Origin: Planomicrobium sp. YIM 101495
GTDB taxonomy: Bacteria; Bacillota; Bacilli; Bacillales_A; Planococcaceae
DNA: 64,000 nucleotides
NCBI RefSeq assembly: GCF_009707665.1
Contig: NZ_WLZW01000001.1
Coordinates: 744,001-808,000, forward strand
Direction: 5' to 3'
This document shows, piece after piece, positions 14,363 to 27,609 of this stretch (its first letter is position 1; each line of letters opens with the position of its first letter). The notes below the pieces were generated by a model that saw only the letters and a list, made by a program, of their open reading frames with translations, was not told where the DNA came from and ran no database searches. A program made the translations under genes and the position numbers.

Positions 14363-15275
14363 ACTGCACCATCCATTTATGAAACAGCTCGTATTGCTGC
14401 TCTTTATTCGTTTCATGTAGCAATTCATGACGCTTCCCTTCGACTAGCTGTACAACAAGGTTTTGGATCCCTGCATCGCGGTACTGCCTTGCTGTCAGAA
14501 AAACGCCTTTTCCGGAATCCCCGACTGGGTCGTCATTGCCGGAAATGAGTGTAATCGGTAAATCTTTCCGGATGCGGGCGATTTCATCTTTTCGATTGAT
14601 GACGCCAAGCCCTTCGAACAAGTCGACGTAAAATTGGTTCGTCATTTGGAAGCCACATAGCGGATCCTCCTCATAAGCACCTACTGCACTGCGGTCCGTC
14701 GTCAGCCAGGAAAACTCGGAGCCTTCGTGCCGGAACTTCGCATTGAATTGACCGAACGTCAATTTCGTCAACGCCGGATTCACCGCTTCTTTCCCCATCC
14801 ACTTAGCGGAACCGCGTGCTAACGCAAGGCCAGCCAGCCGGAGTGGACCTGGATCCCCGCCAGTCCCACTTAAAACGACCGACGAAAGGAGATCACTATC
14901 CAACTGGATGAATCTTCTCGCAACGAACGAGCCCATCGAGTGGCCGAACAAAGTAAAGGGCTGCTCCCCGGTCCCTTTCTTTACATGTTCAATGACTTGC
15001 CGCGCATCTTCCACCACACGGCTGAACCCGTCGACCGGTGCAAAATAACCGAGCATTCCATTGCGTTCGGCAGTCCTGCCATGCCCGCGGTGATCGTGTC
15101 CTGAGACCGAGAAACCACGCGCAACCAGGAAACGAGCGAAGGCGTCGTATCGGCCGATATGTTCAGACATCCCGTGCATCAGATGGATGTGGTGCGCGGG
15201 GTGATCCTGCTTGTACAGCACATAATAAATTTCGTGCCCGTCACTTGCACGGACGAAGTTCCGTTCGATGATCAT
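14355..15275 (-). CDS. alpha/beta hydrolase, lysophospholipase-like
   Basis: A 306-residue serine hydrolase of the monoglyceride lipase/S33 type. The nucleophile elbow GHSMG has Ser113; an Asp in [11 protein letters not shown] and a His in GKRHELLHE complete the triad. It probably cleaves acylglycerols or lysophospholipids, giving glycerol or glycerol-phosphate to the adjacent GlpK and GlpD. Its ATG overlaps the glpD stop as ATGA, which supports coupling. The same order (glpK-glpD-hydrolase-miaA-hfq) is known in staphylococci. Confidence 0.92.
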   Translation of the reverse strand: MIIERNFVRASDGHEIYYVLYKQDHPAHHIHLMHGMSEHIGRYDAFARFLVARGFSVSGHDHRGHGRTAERNGMLGYFAPVDGFSRVVEDARQVIEHVKKGTGEQPFTLFGHSMGSFVARRFIQLDSDLLSSVVLSGTGGDPGPLRLAGLALARGSAKWMGKEAVNPALTKLTFGQFNAKFRHEGSEFSWLTTDRSAVGAYEEDPLCGFQMTNQFYVDLFEGLGVINRKDEIARIRKDLPITLISGNDDPVGDSGKGVFLTARQYRDAGIQNLVVQLVEGKRHELLHETNKEQQYELFHKWMVQYG

Positions 15276-16939
15276 TCGCTCACCCCCTGACGATGTCTGC
15301 TTGCCACCTGGATCGCATCATCGAGCTCCCGGCGGTAACGCTCCGACTCTTCGATTGAGTAACCGAGACGTGCCGCCATATACGCAAGGACGCCTTCCTT
15401 GAACCGGAGGACATCGTCCAAATGGAAATAAAGGTCGCCAGTTCGTCTGACGAAGAAATCGGCAGGCGTATAGGTCATTTCCTCCTGGATGCCGTATTCG
15501 ACCGTAGCAGCAAGTGTCCGCGGCAAGTTTCCTTCGATGGATGCAGGCAAGTCCCGGTAGATTTCGAACACTTTGAACGCATTAGTTCCGAAGAACTGGG
15601 CGAACATGCGTGCATCGTGGAGCGGCAAATTGAATTCCCCTCCACGCAGGGCTGCCGATTTGACGAATTTCGTGAAATTGCGCGACCCACCGAAATCCCC
15701 ACCGGACAGTGCCAGCTTTTTCGTTCGGGATTTGCCGACGCTCTTATGCCCTTTTTTCTTCAGTGCAGCATCGACCCGGTCGACGATGGTCTCGCCCATT
15801 TTTCGGTAACCTGTCAATTTTCCGCCTGCAATGGATAGGAGCCCGTTTTCCGACTCCCAAATTTCATCTTTCCGGGAAATTTCCGACGGGCCTTTGTTCG
15901 GCTCGCTGATTAACGAACGGACGCCAGCCCATGTCGACTCCACTTGATCCACCGTCAAAGAAACGTCCGGGAATTGGTGTTTGACCGCTTCGATCAAATA
16001 CTTGATGTCTTCTGCGTCCGTTTCCGGCGAGATGAGATCTGCTTCATAAAATGTATCGGTCGTGCCGATGTAGATTTTCGTATCCCGTGGAATCGCGAAC
16101 ACCATCCGTCCGTCCGGTGCATCGAAATAAACCGGATTGTGTAGCGGGAAGTCACGCTGTTCCACGACGATGTGCGAGCCCTTAGTCCAGACGATTTGCT
16201 TCTGTGCGGCAGCAGAATCGATTTGGCGCAAGCCGTCCGTCCATGGACCAGCTGCGTTGACAACGACTTTTGCTTTGATATCGAACGCTTCATCCGCTAC
16301 AAGGTCTCGCGCTTCGATTCCTGAGACTTTCGCATTTTCATAAAGAAAATCTTCCGCTGCTGCATAGTTTAAGCACACGGCACCGTATTCAGCCGCTTTC
16401 TTCAGCACTTCGATCGTCAGCCGTGCATCATCCGTCCGGTATTCGACATACGTGCCGGCACCTTTCAACCCTTCTTTACGGAGCAATGGTTCCCGCTCCG
16501 CAGCTTCCTCGGCAGACAGCATTTTGCGGCGCTCGCCTTTTTTGACCCCCGCCAATTTGTCATAAACTTTCAGCGCGGCCGCTGTGGTAAGCGGACCGAA
16601 TGTCCCCCCTTTATAGAAAGGAAGCACTAGCCGATTCGGTTCTGTCACGTGCGGTGCATTTTCATAGACGATTTCGCGTTCCCGACCGACTTCCGCCACC
16701 ATCCGGAACTCCAGGTTCTTCAAATACCGAAGGCCTCCGTGAATCAATTTCGTCGAGCGGCTCGAAGTTCCGGAGGCAAAGTCCTGCATCTCGATCAACG
16801 CAACCGACAGTCCGCGCGTGGCAGCGTCGAGCGCAATTCCCGCTCCTGTGATCCCTCCTCCGATTACCGCCAGATCGAATTCTTCGTTCTTCAAACGGTT
16901 TTTTAATTCATTTCGTTTGTCAGCTGAGAACATCATCAT
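15272..16939 (-). CDS. glpD: aerobic glycerol-3-phosphate dehydrogenase
   Basis: A 555-residue FAD-dependent enzyme that oxidises glycerol-3-phosphate to dihydroxyacetone phosphate at the membrane and feeds electrons to quinone. The FAD-binding GGGITGAG is at about residues 27-34; GTSSRSTKLIHGGLRYL follows. Three consecutive ATGs follow AAAGG; the first gives 555 residues, the length of B. subtilis GlpD, but 16936 or 16933 may be used. It lies 16 nt after glpK. Confidence 0.96.
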   Translation of the reverse strand: MMMFSADKRNELKNRLKNEEFDLAVIGGGITGAGIALDAATRGLSVALIEMQDFASGTSSRSTKLIHGGLRYLKNLEFRMVAEVGREREIVYENAPHVTEPNRLVLPFYKGGTFGPLTTAAALKVYDKLAGVKKGERRKMLSAEEAAEREPLLRKEGLKGAGTYVEYRTDDARLTIEVLKKAAEYGAVCLNYAAAEDFLYENAKVSGIEARDLVADEAFDIKAKVVVNAAGPWTDGLRQIDSAAAQKQIVWTKGSHIVVEQRDFPLHNPVYFDAPDGRMVFAIPRDTKIYIGTTDTFYEADLISPETDAEDIKYLIEAVKHQFPDVSLTVDQVESTWAGVRSLISEPNKGPSEISRKDEIWESENGLLSIAGGKLTGYRKMGETIVDRVDAALKKKGHKSVGKSRTKKLALSGGDFGGSRNFTKFVKSAALRGGEFNLPLHDARMFAQFFGTNAFKVFEIYRDLPASIEGNLPRTLAATVEYGIQEEMTYTPADFFVRRTGDLYFHLDDVLRFKEGVLAYMAARLGYSIEESERYRRELDDAIQVASRHRQGVSE

Positions 16940-16955
16940 CGTCCCTTTCCGTAGA

Positions 16956-20299
<3,344 letters not shown>

Positions 20300-20303
20300 T
20301 CAA

Positions 20304-22829
20304 TCACTCCTTCCCGCTAAGTTTCCGTTGCAGGGCATCGAGCATCTGCAGCGCTTCAAGCGGCGTCATCCGCGTGACTTCAAGGTCGGCTACTGCCTGC
20401 AACACTTCCTCTTGCAGCGGATCCCGCTCATCGAAAATCGACAATTGCTCGACGTGCCGTTCTTCTTCCCGTTTGCCTTCTTCAAATGTCTTCAATAGTT
20501 CACGTGCGCGCGAAATGATCGTCGCCGGCAATTCTGCAAGTTCCGCGACGTGGATTCCGTAGCTCCGGTCAGCCGGTCCTTTTTTCACTTTGTGCAGGAA
20601 CACGACTTTCCCGCCTTGCTCGGTCGCTGCAACGTGGACATTCCCTAGCCGCTCCAACGATTCATCGAGCACGGTCAATTCGTGATAGTGCGTTGAAAAC
20701 AGTGTATTCGCCCCGATCGTTTCGTGGATGAACTCGATCATCGACTGGGCAAGCGCCATGCCATCGTACGTCGAAGTTCCGCGCCCGATTTCATCGAATA
20801 GCAGAAGGCTGCGTTCTGTCGCATGTGTAATGGCATACTGAGATTCCATCATTTCGACCATGAATGTACTTTGGCCGGACGTCAGGTCATCCGCAGCACC
20901 GATGCGCGTGAAAATCTGGTCGACGATTGGCAATTCAGCAGACTCTGCCGCAACGAAACTCCCGACTTGCGCCATGATGACCGTAAGCGCCACTTGCCGC
21001 ATGTACGTACTCTTACCGGACATGTTCGGCCCTGTGATGAGCAGCATGTTTTCCCGCTCCGTCAAGACACAATCGTTCGGGACGTAGTGCTGCTTGTTCA
21101 ACATCTTCTCGACGACCGGGTGCCGTCCTGCTTTGATGTTGATTTCCTTCGATTGGTGGAACACCGGTTTCACGAAACGGTTCTTCTCAGCCACTTCGGA
21201 TAAGCTCGCAAGTACATCAAGTTCACTTAGCAGTGAAGCAAGGTGCTGGATGCGGTCAATGAATTCCTTCGTCCGCTCCCGGATATCGACGAACAATTCG
21301 TATTCAAGCTTCAAACTTTCTTCTTCCGCAGTTAAGATCAAGCGCTCTTTCTCTTTCAATTCCGGCGTCACGTAACGTTCAGCATTTGCCAACGTTTGTT
21401 TCCGTTCGTACCGGTCCAGATCAGCAAGGTGCATATTCGCTTTTGACACTTCAATGAAGTAACCGAAAATACGGTTGAAACCGATTTTCAATGTTTTGAT
21501 GCCGGTCAAGCCGCGTTCTTTTTGCTCCAGTTCGGCGATCCATTGCTTGCCGTTCCTTGAAGCATCCCGGTACTCATCCAACTGTGCATGAAAGCCATCA
21601 CGGATGACGCCGCCTTCTTTTGCGGAAAGTGGCGGGCTGTCGCTGATCGCTTCCAGTAACGCGCACACTTCCTCGCAGCGGTCGAGCATCTCTCCGTATG
21701 CTTGCAAGATGTCCGTGTCCGCTCCTGCCAACACTTCTTTCAGACCAGGGATTCGGTTCAACGAATTGCGCAGCTGCGCAAGATCCCGACCACTCGCGCT
21801 GCCGAATGCGACGCGGCCCGATAACCGCTCCAAGTCATAAACTTCTTTCAACAGACGCTGAATGTCTTCGCGGACGAAAAACTCTTTCATCAATGCTTCG
21901 ACCATGAGCTGGCGGTTCTCGATTGCCGCGCGATCCGCTAACGGCTGGTGCAGCCATTGTTTCAGCTTACGTCCACCCATTGCCGTCACCGTCTCATCAA
22001 GCAGCCATAGAAGCGTCCCTTTCGTTTCTTTCCCGCGAATCGGCTCGAGTAGCTCCAAGTTACGTTTCGAGTGGAAATCAATCGACAAGAGCCGTGAATG
22101 TTCGTTAAAGACAAACGGCTGGATATGGCCGAGCGTCTGCTTTTGCGTACGTGCAATATAGGAAAGGAGGCGTCTGCCGGCTTGCTTCAAATCATCCGGG
22201 CAAGCAGCGAGGATGTCTTCATCCACCACTTCCGCTCCTTCCATTGGCTCGATGGAAAATACAAGCTCCGGCGCTGATTCGTTCAACAGCAAATACGACT
22301 GTTCTGAGACGACCAGTTCGCGAATATGTAATGACCGCAACTCCTGCAAGAGCATGCTATCCGTTCCAGGGATATAGGTGGCTGTCGATTCGCCTGTCGA
22401 GACATCGACATACGTCAGCGCGTAGCCATCTACCAGCGGCTCTGCAGCTGCCAAATAATGATTGGTCTTCGAATCGATGTTCTTGCCTTCTGTATGCGTC
22501 CCTGGTGTGATGAGGCGGACAACTTCCCGTTTGACGACGCCTTTCGTCAATTTCGGATCTTCCACTTGCTCACAAACGGCAACTTTATGCCCTTTCGAGA
22601 TGAGCGTATCGATATAGCCCTGTGCCGCATGGTACGGAACACCGCACATCGGGATGCGGTCTTCTCCGTTGCCACCGCGGCTCGTCAGTGTAATTTCGAG
22701 AATATGGGATGCTTTCAGCGCATCCTCATAGAACATTTCATAAAAATCACCAAGTCGAAAAAACAGGAATGAATCCTGGTACTCGGACTTCACTTGTAAG
22801 TATTGTTGCATCATTGGAGTAATCGCCAT
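20304..22829 (-). CDS. mutS: DNA mismatch repair protein MutS
   Basis: An 841-residue mismatch sensor. The Phe-X-Glu mismatch motif is visible in FFRLGDFYEMFYEDA near the N-terminus, Walker A in GPNMSGKST, and a beta-clamp-binding QLSIFD near the C-terminus. ATG 22829 follows GAAAGAGG and gives the canonical MAITPMMQQYL; the longer frame is unsupported. A near-consensus extended -10 (TGCTATAAT on the minus strand, about 22864-22872) lies upstream. Confidence 0.98.
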   Translation of the reverse strand: MAITPMMQQYLQVKSEYQDSFLFFRLGDFYEMFYEDALKASHILEITLTSRGGNGEDRIPMCGVPYHAAQGYIDTLISKGHKVAVCEQVEDPKLTKGVVKREVVRLITPGTHTEGKNIDSKTNHYLAAAEPLVDGYALTYVDVSTGESTATYIPGTDSMLLQELRSLHIRELVVSEQSYLLLNESAPELVFSIEPMEGAEVVDEDILAACPDDLKQAGRRLLSYIARTQKQTLGHIQPFVFNEHSRLLSIDFHSKRNLELLEPIRGKETKGTLLWLLDETVTAMGGRKLKQWLHQPLADRAAIENRQLMVEALMKEFFVREDIQRLLKEVYDLERLSGRVAFGSASGRDLAQLRNSLNRIPGLKEVLAGADTDILQAYGEMLDRCEEVCALLEAISDSPPLSAKEGGVIRDGFHAQLDEYRDASRNGKQWIAELEQKERGLTGIKTLKIGFNRIFGYFIEVSKANMHLADLDRYERKQTLANAERYVTPELKEKERLILTAEEESLKLEYELFVDIRERTKEFIDRIQHLASLLSELDVLASLSEVAEKNRFVKPVFHQSKEINIKAGRHPVVEKMLNKQHYVPNDCVLTERENMLLITGPNMSGKSTYMRQVALTVIMAQVGSFVAAESAELPIVDQIFTRIGAADDLTSGQSTFMVEMMESQYAITHATERSLLLFDEIGRGTSTYDGMALAQSMIEFIHETIGANTLFSTHYHELTVLDESLERLGNVHVAATEQGGKVVFLHKVKKGPADRSYGIHVAELAELPATIISRARELLKTFEEGKREEERHVEQLSIFDERDPLQEEVLQAVADLEVTRMTPLEALQMLDALQRKLSGKE

Positions 22830-22885
22830 TGTTTTACCTCTTTCAAAAAGATCTGATGATCCTATTATAGCAAAGTCCGAAACGA

Positions 22886-22922
22886 CAGAAAAACGCTTGA
22901 GGTTATTTTCCCTCAAGCGTTT
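22886..22922 (-). terminator. ricA terminator
   Basis: AAACGCTTGAGG (22891-22902) pairs perfectly with CCTCAAGCGTTT (22911-22922); the minus-strand T run follows. The mutS promoter starts in this same stretch, so termination and initiation are back to back. Confidence 0.92.
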
Positions 22923-22939
22923 CATTTACACGTTATCGA

Positions 22940-23371
22940 TTAAGAGCAGCTGCTGCCGCCTGCATCGTTTTGAACACGTGAACCTGTCTCACCGCGCAGA
23001 AGATCGCCTTCTGTCGATTCGATCACTTTGTTTGTTACACGGTTTGCAATTGTCGTTGAAACAAGCTGTAGAAGTGAGTTGACTTCCACTTGTGATTGTT
23101 TGAATTCTTGAACAATTGGTACTCCGTCAATTTCTTCTTCGATTTTCTCGATTTTCTTCTCGACCAGGCCAAGTGCACGTTCTTTTCCGTATGCCTGGAA
23201 GTTGACAGCCTGTTTTTGAAGGCTGCGCAACGATGCGATTTTTTCACGGATTTGTTGGTTTCCGTTGATTTGTTCTTCTGCACGTTTGAAAAAGTCGACT
23301 TCTTCCGTTTCCGCGATCATGTCGGCAACTTCACGTGCTTTTTCGATGATTTGATCTTTTGTATAAGCCAT
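22940..23371 (-). CDS. ricA: RicA (YmcA) family regulator
   Basis: A 143-residue YlbF/YmcA-family helical protein, equal in length to B. subtilis YmcA. SETEEVDFFKRAE-like sequence (AETEEVDFFKRAEEQING), VIQEF-like and QVEVNSLLQLV segments are conserved, and the C-terminus ends in GGSSCS with a cysteine used for Fe-S binding in the RicAFT complex. That complex guides RNase Y processing. The start at 23371 follows a weak SD. The reading frame of a 43-residue ORF overlaps its first 55 nt. Confidence 0.95.
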   Translation of the reverse strand: MAYTKDQIIEKAREVADMIAETEEVDFFKRAEEQINGNQQIREKIASLRSLQKQAVNFQAYGKERALGLVEKKIEKIEEEIDGVPIVQEFKQSQVEVNSLLQLVSTTIANRVTNKVIESTEGDLLRGETGSRVQNDAGGSSCS

Positions 23372-23448
23372 TCGTAGACACCCATTTCCCGGCCTCCATC
23401 GACCGTATACCATCCACCGTCGAGTGACCATATTTTAATTTCATTCAT
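23317..23448 (-). CDS. possible 43-aa ORF overlapping the start of ricA
   Basis: A frame in the ricA leader reads MNEIKIWSLDGGWYTVDGGR then EMGVYEWLIQKIKSS, which looks protein-like and carries a duplicated DGG pattern. It extends 55 nt into ricA in another frame. The SD is weak (AGATGAAATGA). It could be a real small protein coupled to ricA or a chance frame in the 200-nt leader. Confidence 0.3.
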   Translation of the reverse strand: MNEIKIWSLDGGWYTVDGGREMGVYEWLIQKIKSSKKHVKLPT

Positions 23449-23584
23449 TTCATCTGGATAACTTGTCGATTCCGATTCAGGTTAAATCGTTAAAATTCAT
23501 ACGGAACCTTTTTATGGCGTCCCGAAAAAACAGTTACGTTTATAACGACATCGACAAACGAAAAATCTCTTCAACCAATTACCT

Positions 23585-23614
23585 ATTATACTGAACAATG
23601 GGTCCAAACGACAA
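23585..23614 (-). promoter_or_regulatory. probable ricA promoter
   Basis: On the minus strand TTGTCG (23609-23614), 18-nt spacer, TATAAT (23585-23590). It leaves a 5' leader of about 205 nt before the ricA ATG. The interval 23432-23655 otherwise holds only the 43-residue frame. Confidence 0.6.
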
Positions 23615-23655
23615 GGAGAGTGCTCGGATTGTCGAAGATTCGTCACGAATGTTTG

Positions 23656-24453
23656 TCAGCTTTCGAACGGATAGTCCGCGTTAATGTAAACACGCTCGCA
23701 ATGCGTCGCTTTCCCAGTCTTCCCGTCCGCTTCCATGAAGAAGCCGCTGACGACCGGACGCCCTTTTTTCGGCACTTCGAAACGCGTCGGCATATTCGTC
23801 TTGAAGCGGTACAGGACGGATTCCTTCTGCATGCCCAAAATTTCATCGTATGGGCCAGTCATGCCGACGTCCGTGATATACGCAGTGCCTTCCGGCAAAA
23901 TACGGGCATCAGCTGTCTGCACGTGCGTGTGTGTGCCGACAACGCCGGATACGCGTCCGTCAAGGTGCCAGCCCATCGCGATTTTCTCACTCGTCGCTTC
24001 CGCATGGAAATCGACGAAGACGAGAGGTGATACTTCGCGTGCTTCACTGACCAGTTCGTCGGCCATTCTGAATGGATCTTCATGCGCTGGCAAAAAGACA
24101 CGTCCGTGCAAGTTAATGACTGTCAGCGTCTCGCCGTTTTTCGTTACGGACACCGTGCCGCGCCCTGGTGCTTCTTCGGAAAAGTTCGCCGGACGGATCA
24201 AGTAGTCGACATCATCGATAAAGTCGAAAATCTCTTTCTGATCCCATGTGTGATTACCCATCGTCAAGACGTCGACTCCCATGAACAATAAGTCCTGGTA
24301 GATGGATTTCGTGATGCCGCGTCCTGCAGCTGCGTTTTCACCGTTCGCGATGATGACATCCGGTGCATATTTCCTTTTAAGCCTTGGCAAATAAGATTCC
24401 AATGCTTCTCTGCCGATCGATCCTACGATATCTCCAATAAATAAAATCTTCAT
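23656..24453 (-). CDS. ymdB: YmdB family metallophosphodiesterase
   Basis: A 265-residue calcineurin-like phosphodiesterase. Metal ligands are seen in MKILFIGDIVGS, ANGENAAAGRGIT and GNHTWDQKE, with VDFHAEATSEK and GTHTHVQT near the C-terminus. B. subtilis YmdB cleaves 2',3'-cyclic nucleotides and affects motility and biofilm development. It follows rny after a terminator, the usual order. ATG 24453 follows GGGAAGAGTGA. Confidence 0.95.
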   Translation of the reverse strand: MKILFIGDIVGSIGREALESYLPRLKRKYAPDVIIANGENAAAGRGITKSIYQDLLFMGVDVLTMGNHTWDQKEIFDFIDDVDYLIRPANFSEEAPGRGTVSVTKNGETLTVINLHGRVFLPAHEDPFRMADELVSEAREVSPLVFVDFHAEATSEKIAMGWHLDGRVSGVVGTHTHVQTADARILPEGTAYITDVGMTGPYDEILGMQKESVLYRFKTNMPTRFEVPKKGRPVVSGFFMEADGKTGKATHCERVYINADYPFES

Positions 24454-24473
24454 TTCATCACTCTTCCCATAAG

Positions 24474-24510
24474 AAAAAGGCTTCGCTGATCACAGATTCA
24501 CCGAAGCCTT
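24474..24510 (-). terminator. rny terminator
   Basis: AAGGCTTCG (24477-24485) with CGAAGCCTT (24502-24510), 9 bp, followed on the minus strand by TTTTTCTT. It may reduce read-through into ymdB. Confidence 0.88.
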
Positions 24511-24519
24511 CCCTTTTCA

Positions 24520-26076
24520 TTATTTTGCGTATTCAACAGCGCGCGTTTCACGGATGACCGTTACTTTAATATGTCCCGGATAATCGAGTTCTTCCTCGAT
24601 TCGCTTGCGGATGTCGCGTGCTAAGCGGTGTGCAGTCATATCATCGATCTGTTCCGGACGCACCATAATGCGGATTTCCCGTCCTGCCTGGATGGCGAAT
24701 GATTTCTCGACGCCTTCGTAGGATTCAGAGATCTCTTCCAGTTTTTCAAGTCGGCGAATGTAGTTTTCCAATGTCTCGCTTCGTGCACCTGGGCGCGCTG
24801 CAGACAATGCGTCCGCTGCCGCTACGATAACAGAGATGACCGAAGTCGCTTCCGTATCGCCATGGTGAGAAGCGATCGCATTGATGACGACCGGATGTTC
24901 CTTGTACTTCGTACCAAGTTCCACACCGATCTCAACGTGGCTACCTTCGACTTCATGGTCGATTGCTTTCCCGATGTCATGCAGAAGTCCTGCGCGTCTC
25001 GCTAACGTTACGTCTTCTCCTAGCTCAGCTGCCATCAAGCCAGACAGGAATGCGACTTCCACTGAGTGTTTCAGGACGTTTTGTCCGTAGCTCGTACGGT
25101 AACGGAGACGACCAAGAATCTTGATCAAGTCAGGATGTAAGTTGTGGATACCGACATCGAATGTCGTTTGCTCACCGATTTCACGGATTTGCTCATCCAC
25201 TTCGCGTCGCGACTTCTCAACCATCTCTTCGATGCGTGCCGGGTGAATCCGGCCATCAGAGACAAGTTTTTCAAGTGCGAGACGAGCTGTTTCACGGCGG
25301 ATCGGATCGAATCCAGATAGGATAACCGCTTCCGGTGTGTCATCGATGATTAAGTCGATGCCCGTAAGTGTCTCCAATGTACGGATATTCCGTCCTTCAC
25401 GTCCGATGATGCGGCCTTTCATTTCGTCGTTCGGCAAGTTGACTACCGATACGGTCGTTTCCGCTACATGGTCAGCAGCAAAGCGCTGCATCGCAAGCGA
25501 CAAAATATTTTTCGCTTTCTTGTCCGCTTCTTCTTTCGCGCGTAATTCGGATTCTTTCACCATGACTGCGATATCCGTTGAAAGTTCGCTTTCTACTTCC
25601 TGTAGGATGATCCCTTTCGCTTCTTCCCGTGTCAATGATGAAATGCGTTCCATCTCCGTCTGTTGACGGCGAACCAAATCTTCCGCTTTGCCTTCCATCT
25701 GAGCAATATGCTGTTGTCTGTCAGCGAGTGCCTCGTCCTTACGCTCGAGTCCCGCCTCTCTTTTATTCAATGCATCATCCTTGCGATCTAAATTTTCTTC
25801 TCTTTGTAGAAGCCGGTTTTCCTGCTTTTGCAGTTCTGCACGGCGTTCACGAATTTCAGATTCAGTTTCAGTACGCAATTTATGATTTTCGTCTTTCGCT
25901 TCCAATAATGCTTCTTTTTTCAGCGCGTCTGCTTCGCGTTTTGCATCTTCAACTAGTTGCTCTGCAGTTTGTTTCGCACCGGTAACCTTGGAATCGTTTG
26001 ATTTTTTCAATGCATAAAATCCAACAAGCACACCGACGATGATACCCAGCAAAGCGAAGATGATCTCATAAACCAT
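24520..26076 (-). CDS. rny: ribonuclease Y
   Basis: A 518-residue membrane-anchored endoribonuclease. One N-terminal membrane helix ([19 protein letters not shown]), a long coiled coil (about 35-200), a KH domain ([17 protein letters not shown]) and an HD domain ([13 protein letters not shown]). It initiates mRNA decay and is the partner of the RicAFT complex, whose RicA is encoded nearby. ATG 26076 follows GGGGAGG. Confidence 0.98.
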   Translation of the reverse strand: MVYEIIFALLGIIVGVLVGFYALKKSNDSKVTGAKQTAEQLVEDAKREADALKKEALLEAKDENHKLRTETESEIRERRAELQKQENRLLQREENLDRKDDALNKREAGLERKDEALADRQQHIAQMEGKAEDLVRRQQTEMERISSLTREEAKGIILQEVESELSTDIAVMVKESELRAKEEADKKAKNILSLAMQRFAADHVAETTVSVVNLPNDEMKGRIIGREGRNIRTLETLTGIDLIIDDTPEAVILSGFDPIRRETARLALEKLVSDGRIHPARIEEMVEKSRREVDEQIREIGEQTTFDVGIHNLHPDLIKILGRLRYRTSYGQNVLKHSVEVAFLSGLMAAELGEDVTLARRAGLLHDIGKAIDHEVEGSHVEIGVELGTKYKEHPVVINAIASHHGDTEATSVISVIVAAADALSAARPGARSETLENYIRRLEKLEEISESYEGVEKSFAIQAGREIRIMVRPEQIDDMTAHRLARDIRKRIEEELDYPGHIKVTVIRETRAVEYAK

Positions 26077-26171
26077 TCAGACACCTCCCCTTGCTCTTTT
26101 TTTAAGTTTTACATTTTTACGAGTGAATTGTCATACGGGTCTTACTCAATCAAATAAAAATTAGTAAAATC

Positions 26172-26210
26172 TACAATTTTAATTGTATAGATGGACGGAT
26201 TCGCTGTCAA
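26172..26210 (-). promoter_or_regulatory. rny promoter with a palindrome at -10
   Basis: On the minus strand TTGACA (26205-26210), 17-nt spacer, TACAAT (26182-26187). The -10 is one arm of TACAATT-TT-AATTGTA (26172-26187), a dyad that could bind a regulator. Confidence 0.75.
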
Positions 26211-26305
26211 CCCATCGGAACCGCGCTTTCCCGCCCTTTCGCAACGGGTGAACGAAAATTCCCATCTTTCCGAAAGGTGTGCATATCTAATTTATTTCGG
26301 GATGG

Positions 26306-26336
26306 AAAAAGCGGAGAAAAGGAATCCTTTTCTCCG
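26306..26336 (-). terminator. recA terminator
   Basis: GCGGAGAAAAGG, 2-3-nt loop, CCTTTTCTCCGC (26311-26336), followed on the minus strand by TTTTT. Confidence 0.92.
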
Positions 26337-26355
26337 CAGTCCGATCTATGTGATT

Positions 26356-27417
26356 TTATTCTTCGTCGATCAGCAAGTTGAAGTCTTCTTTTTTATCAGA
26401 CTCGTCAAGAGCTGCAATCGAATACGATGCCGCTGCCATTCCGTAATGCTCCCGGATTCTCCCTGCAATCTCATTGCGGATATTTTCGTTTTCACGAAGG
26501 AATTGCTTTGAATTTTCACGACCCTGTCCGAGACGTTCACCGTTGTATGAATACCAGGAACCGCTTTTCTCGACGATTTCAAGTTCTGCACCCAAGTCGA
26601 CGATTTCACCTTCACGTGAGATCCCTTGTCCGTACATGATGTCAACTTCCGCCGTACGGAATGGTGGTGCCACTTTGTTTTTGACAACTTTGATCTTCGT
26701 ACGGTTTCCGATAATCTCTGTGCCGTTCTTCAATGCTTCCGCACGTCTTACTTCGAGACGGACAGAAGAATAGAATTTCAATGCACGGCCGCCCGGTGTA
26801 ACTTCCGGGTTCCCGAACATGATTCCGACTTTCTCACGGATTTGGTTGATGAAGATCGTGATTGTGTTGGATTTGTTGATTGCGCCGGATAGTTTACGAA
26901 GTGCTTGGGACATCAGACGCGCTTGAAGACCGACGTGCGCATCGCCCATCTCGCCTTCGATCTCCGCTTTCGGTACAAGTGCTGCAACCGAGTCGACGAC
27001 GACGATGTCAACTGCTCCACTGCGCACAAGTGCTTCAGCGATTTCAAGTGCTTGTTCACCTGTATCAGGCTGTGACAGAAGAAGCTCGTCGATGTCGACG
27101 CCAAGTTTCTGTGCATAGACCGGATCAAGTGCATGCTCAGCATCGATGAACGCTGCTGTTCCACCGGATGCTTGCACTTCTGCGATCGCATGAAGCGAGA
27201 CAGTCGTTTTACCCGAACTCTCAGGTCCGTAGATCTCGATGACACGCCCACGTGGGTATCCGCCTATGCCGAGTGCTGCATCGAGTGCCAAAGAACCACT
27301 TGATACTGTTGAAATATTCCGGTCCGTCTTCTCTCCCAATTTCATGACCGAACCTTTACCGAATTGCTTTTCTATTTGTTTCAGAGCCATATCTAACGCT
27401 TGTTTACGATCGCTCAA
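26356..27417 (-). CDS. recA: recombinase RecA
   Basis: A 353-residue RecA: Walker A GPESSGKT, the DNA-binding loops with [16 protein letters not shown] and the acidic C-terminal tail. It drives strand exchange and triggers LexA autocleavage. Its promoter carries a LexA box at 27499-27512. ATG 27417 is preceded by AGGAGGAC. Confidence 0.99.
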   Translation of the reverse strand: MSDRKQALDMALKQIEKQFGKGSVMKLGEKTDRNISTVSSGSLALDAALGIGGYPRGRVIEIYGPESSGKTTVSLHAIAEVQASGGTAAFIDAEHALDPVYAQKLGVDIDELLLSQPDTGEQALEIAEALVRSGAVDIVVVDSVAALVPKAEIEGEMGDAHVGLQARLMSQALRKLSGAINKSNTITIFINQIREKVGIMFGNPEVTPGGRALKFYSSVRLEVRRAEALKNGTEIIGNRTKIKVVKNKVAPPFRTAEVDIMYGQGISREGEIVDLGAELEIVEKSGSWYSYNGERLGQGRENSKQFLRENENIRNEIAGRIREHYGMAAASYSIAALDESDKKEDFNLLIDEE

Positions 27418-27461
27418 AAAAAGTCCTCCTCTTAGTAAAAACGATTTTTCTAACTGTCTCT

Positions 27462-27512
27462 ATTATACTCGCTCATTGAGAAATACACAAGAAAAAAGCG
27501 AACGTTTATTCG
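27462..27512 (-). promoter_or_regulatory. recA promoter and LexA box
   Basis: On the minus strand the LexA box CGAATAAACGTTCG (27499-27512) is followed by TTGTGT (27485-27490), a 17-nt spacer and TATAAT (27462-27467). From memory, the first CGAAT and the GTTCG end are the form also found before B. subtilis recA. Confidence 0.88.
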
Positions 27513-27572
27513 CTTATTGCATGTTAATTCTAATTTTTGATTTGTACCTATGAGGTATTTTCCACATTTGGC

Positions 27573-27609
27573 CGAGAAAAAACACGCAAAATTAAATTTT
27601 GCGTGTTTT
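27573..27609 (-). terminator. cinA terminator overlapping its stop codon
   Basis: AAAACACGCAAAAT pairs with ATTTTGCGTGTTTT (about 27579-27609). The stem includes the last codons (KTRKI) and the TAA of cinA; the T run follows on the minus strand. Confidence 0.88.
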
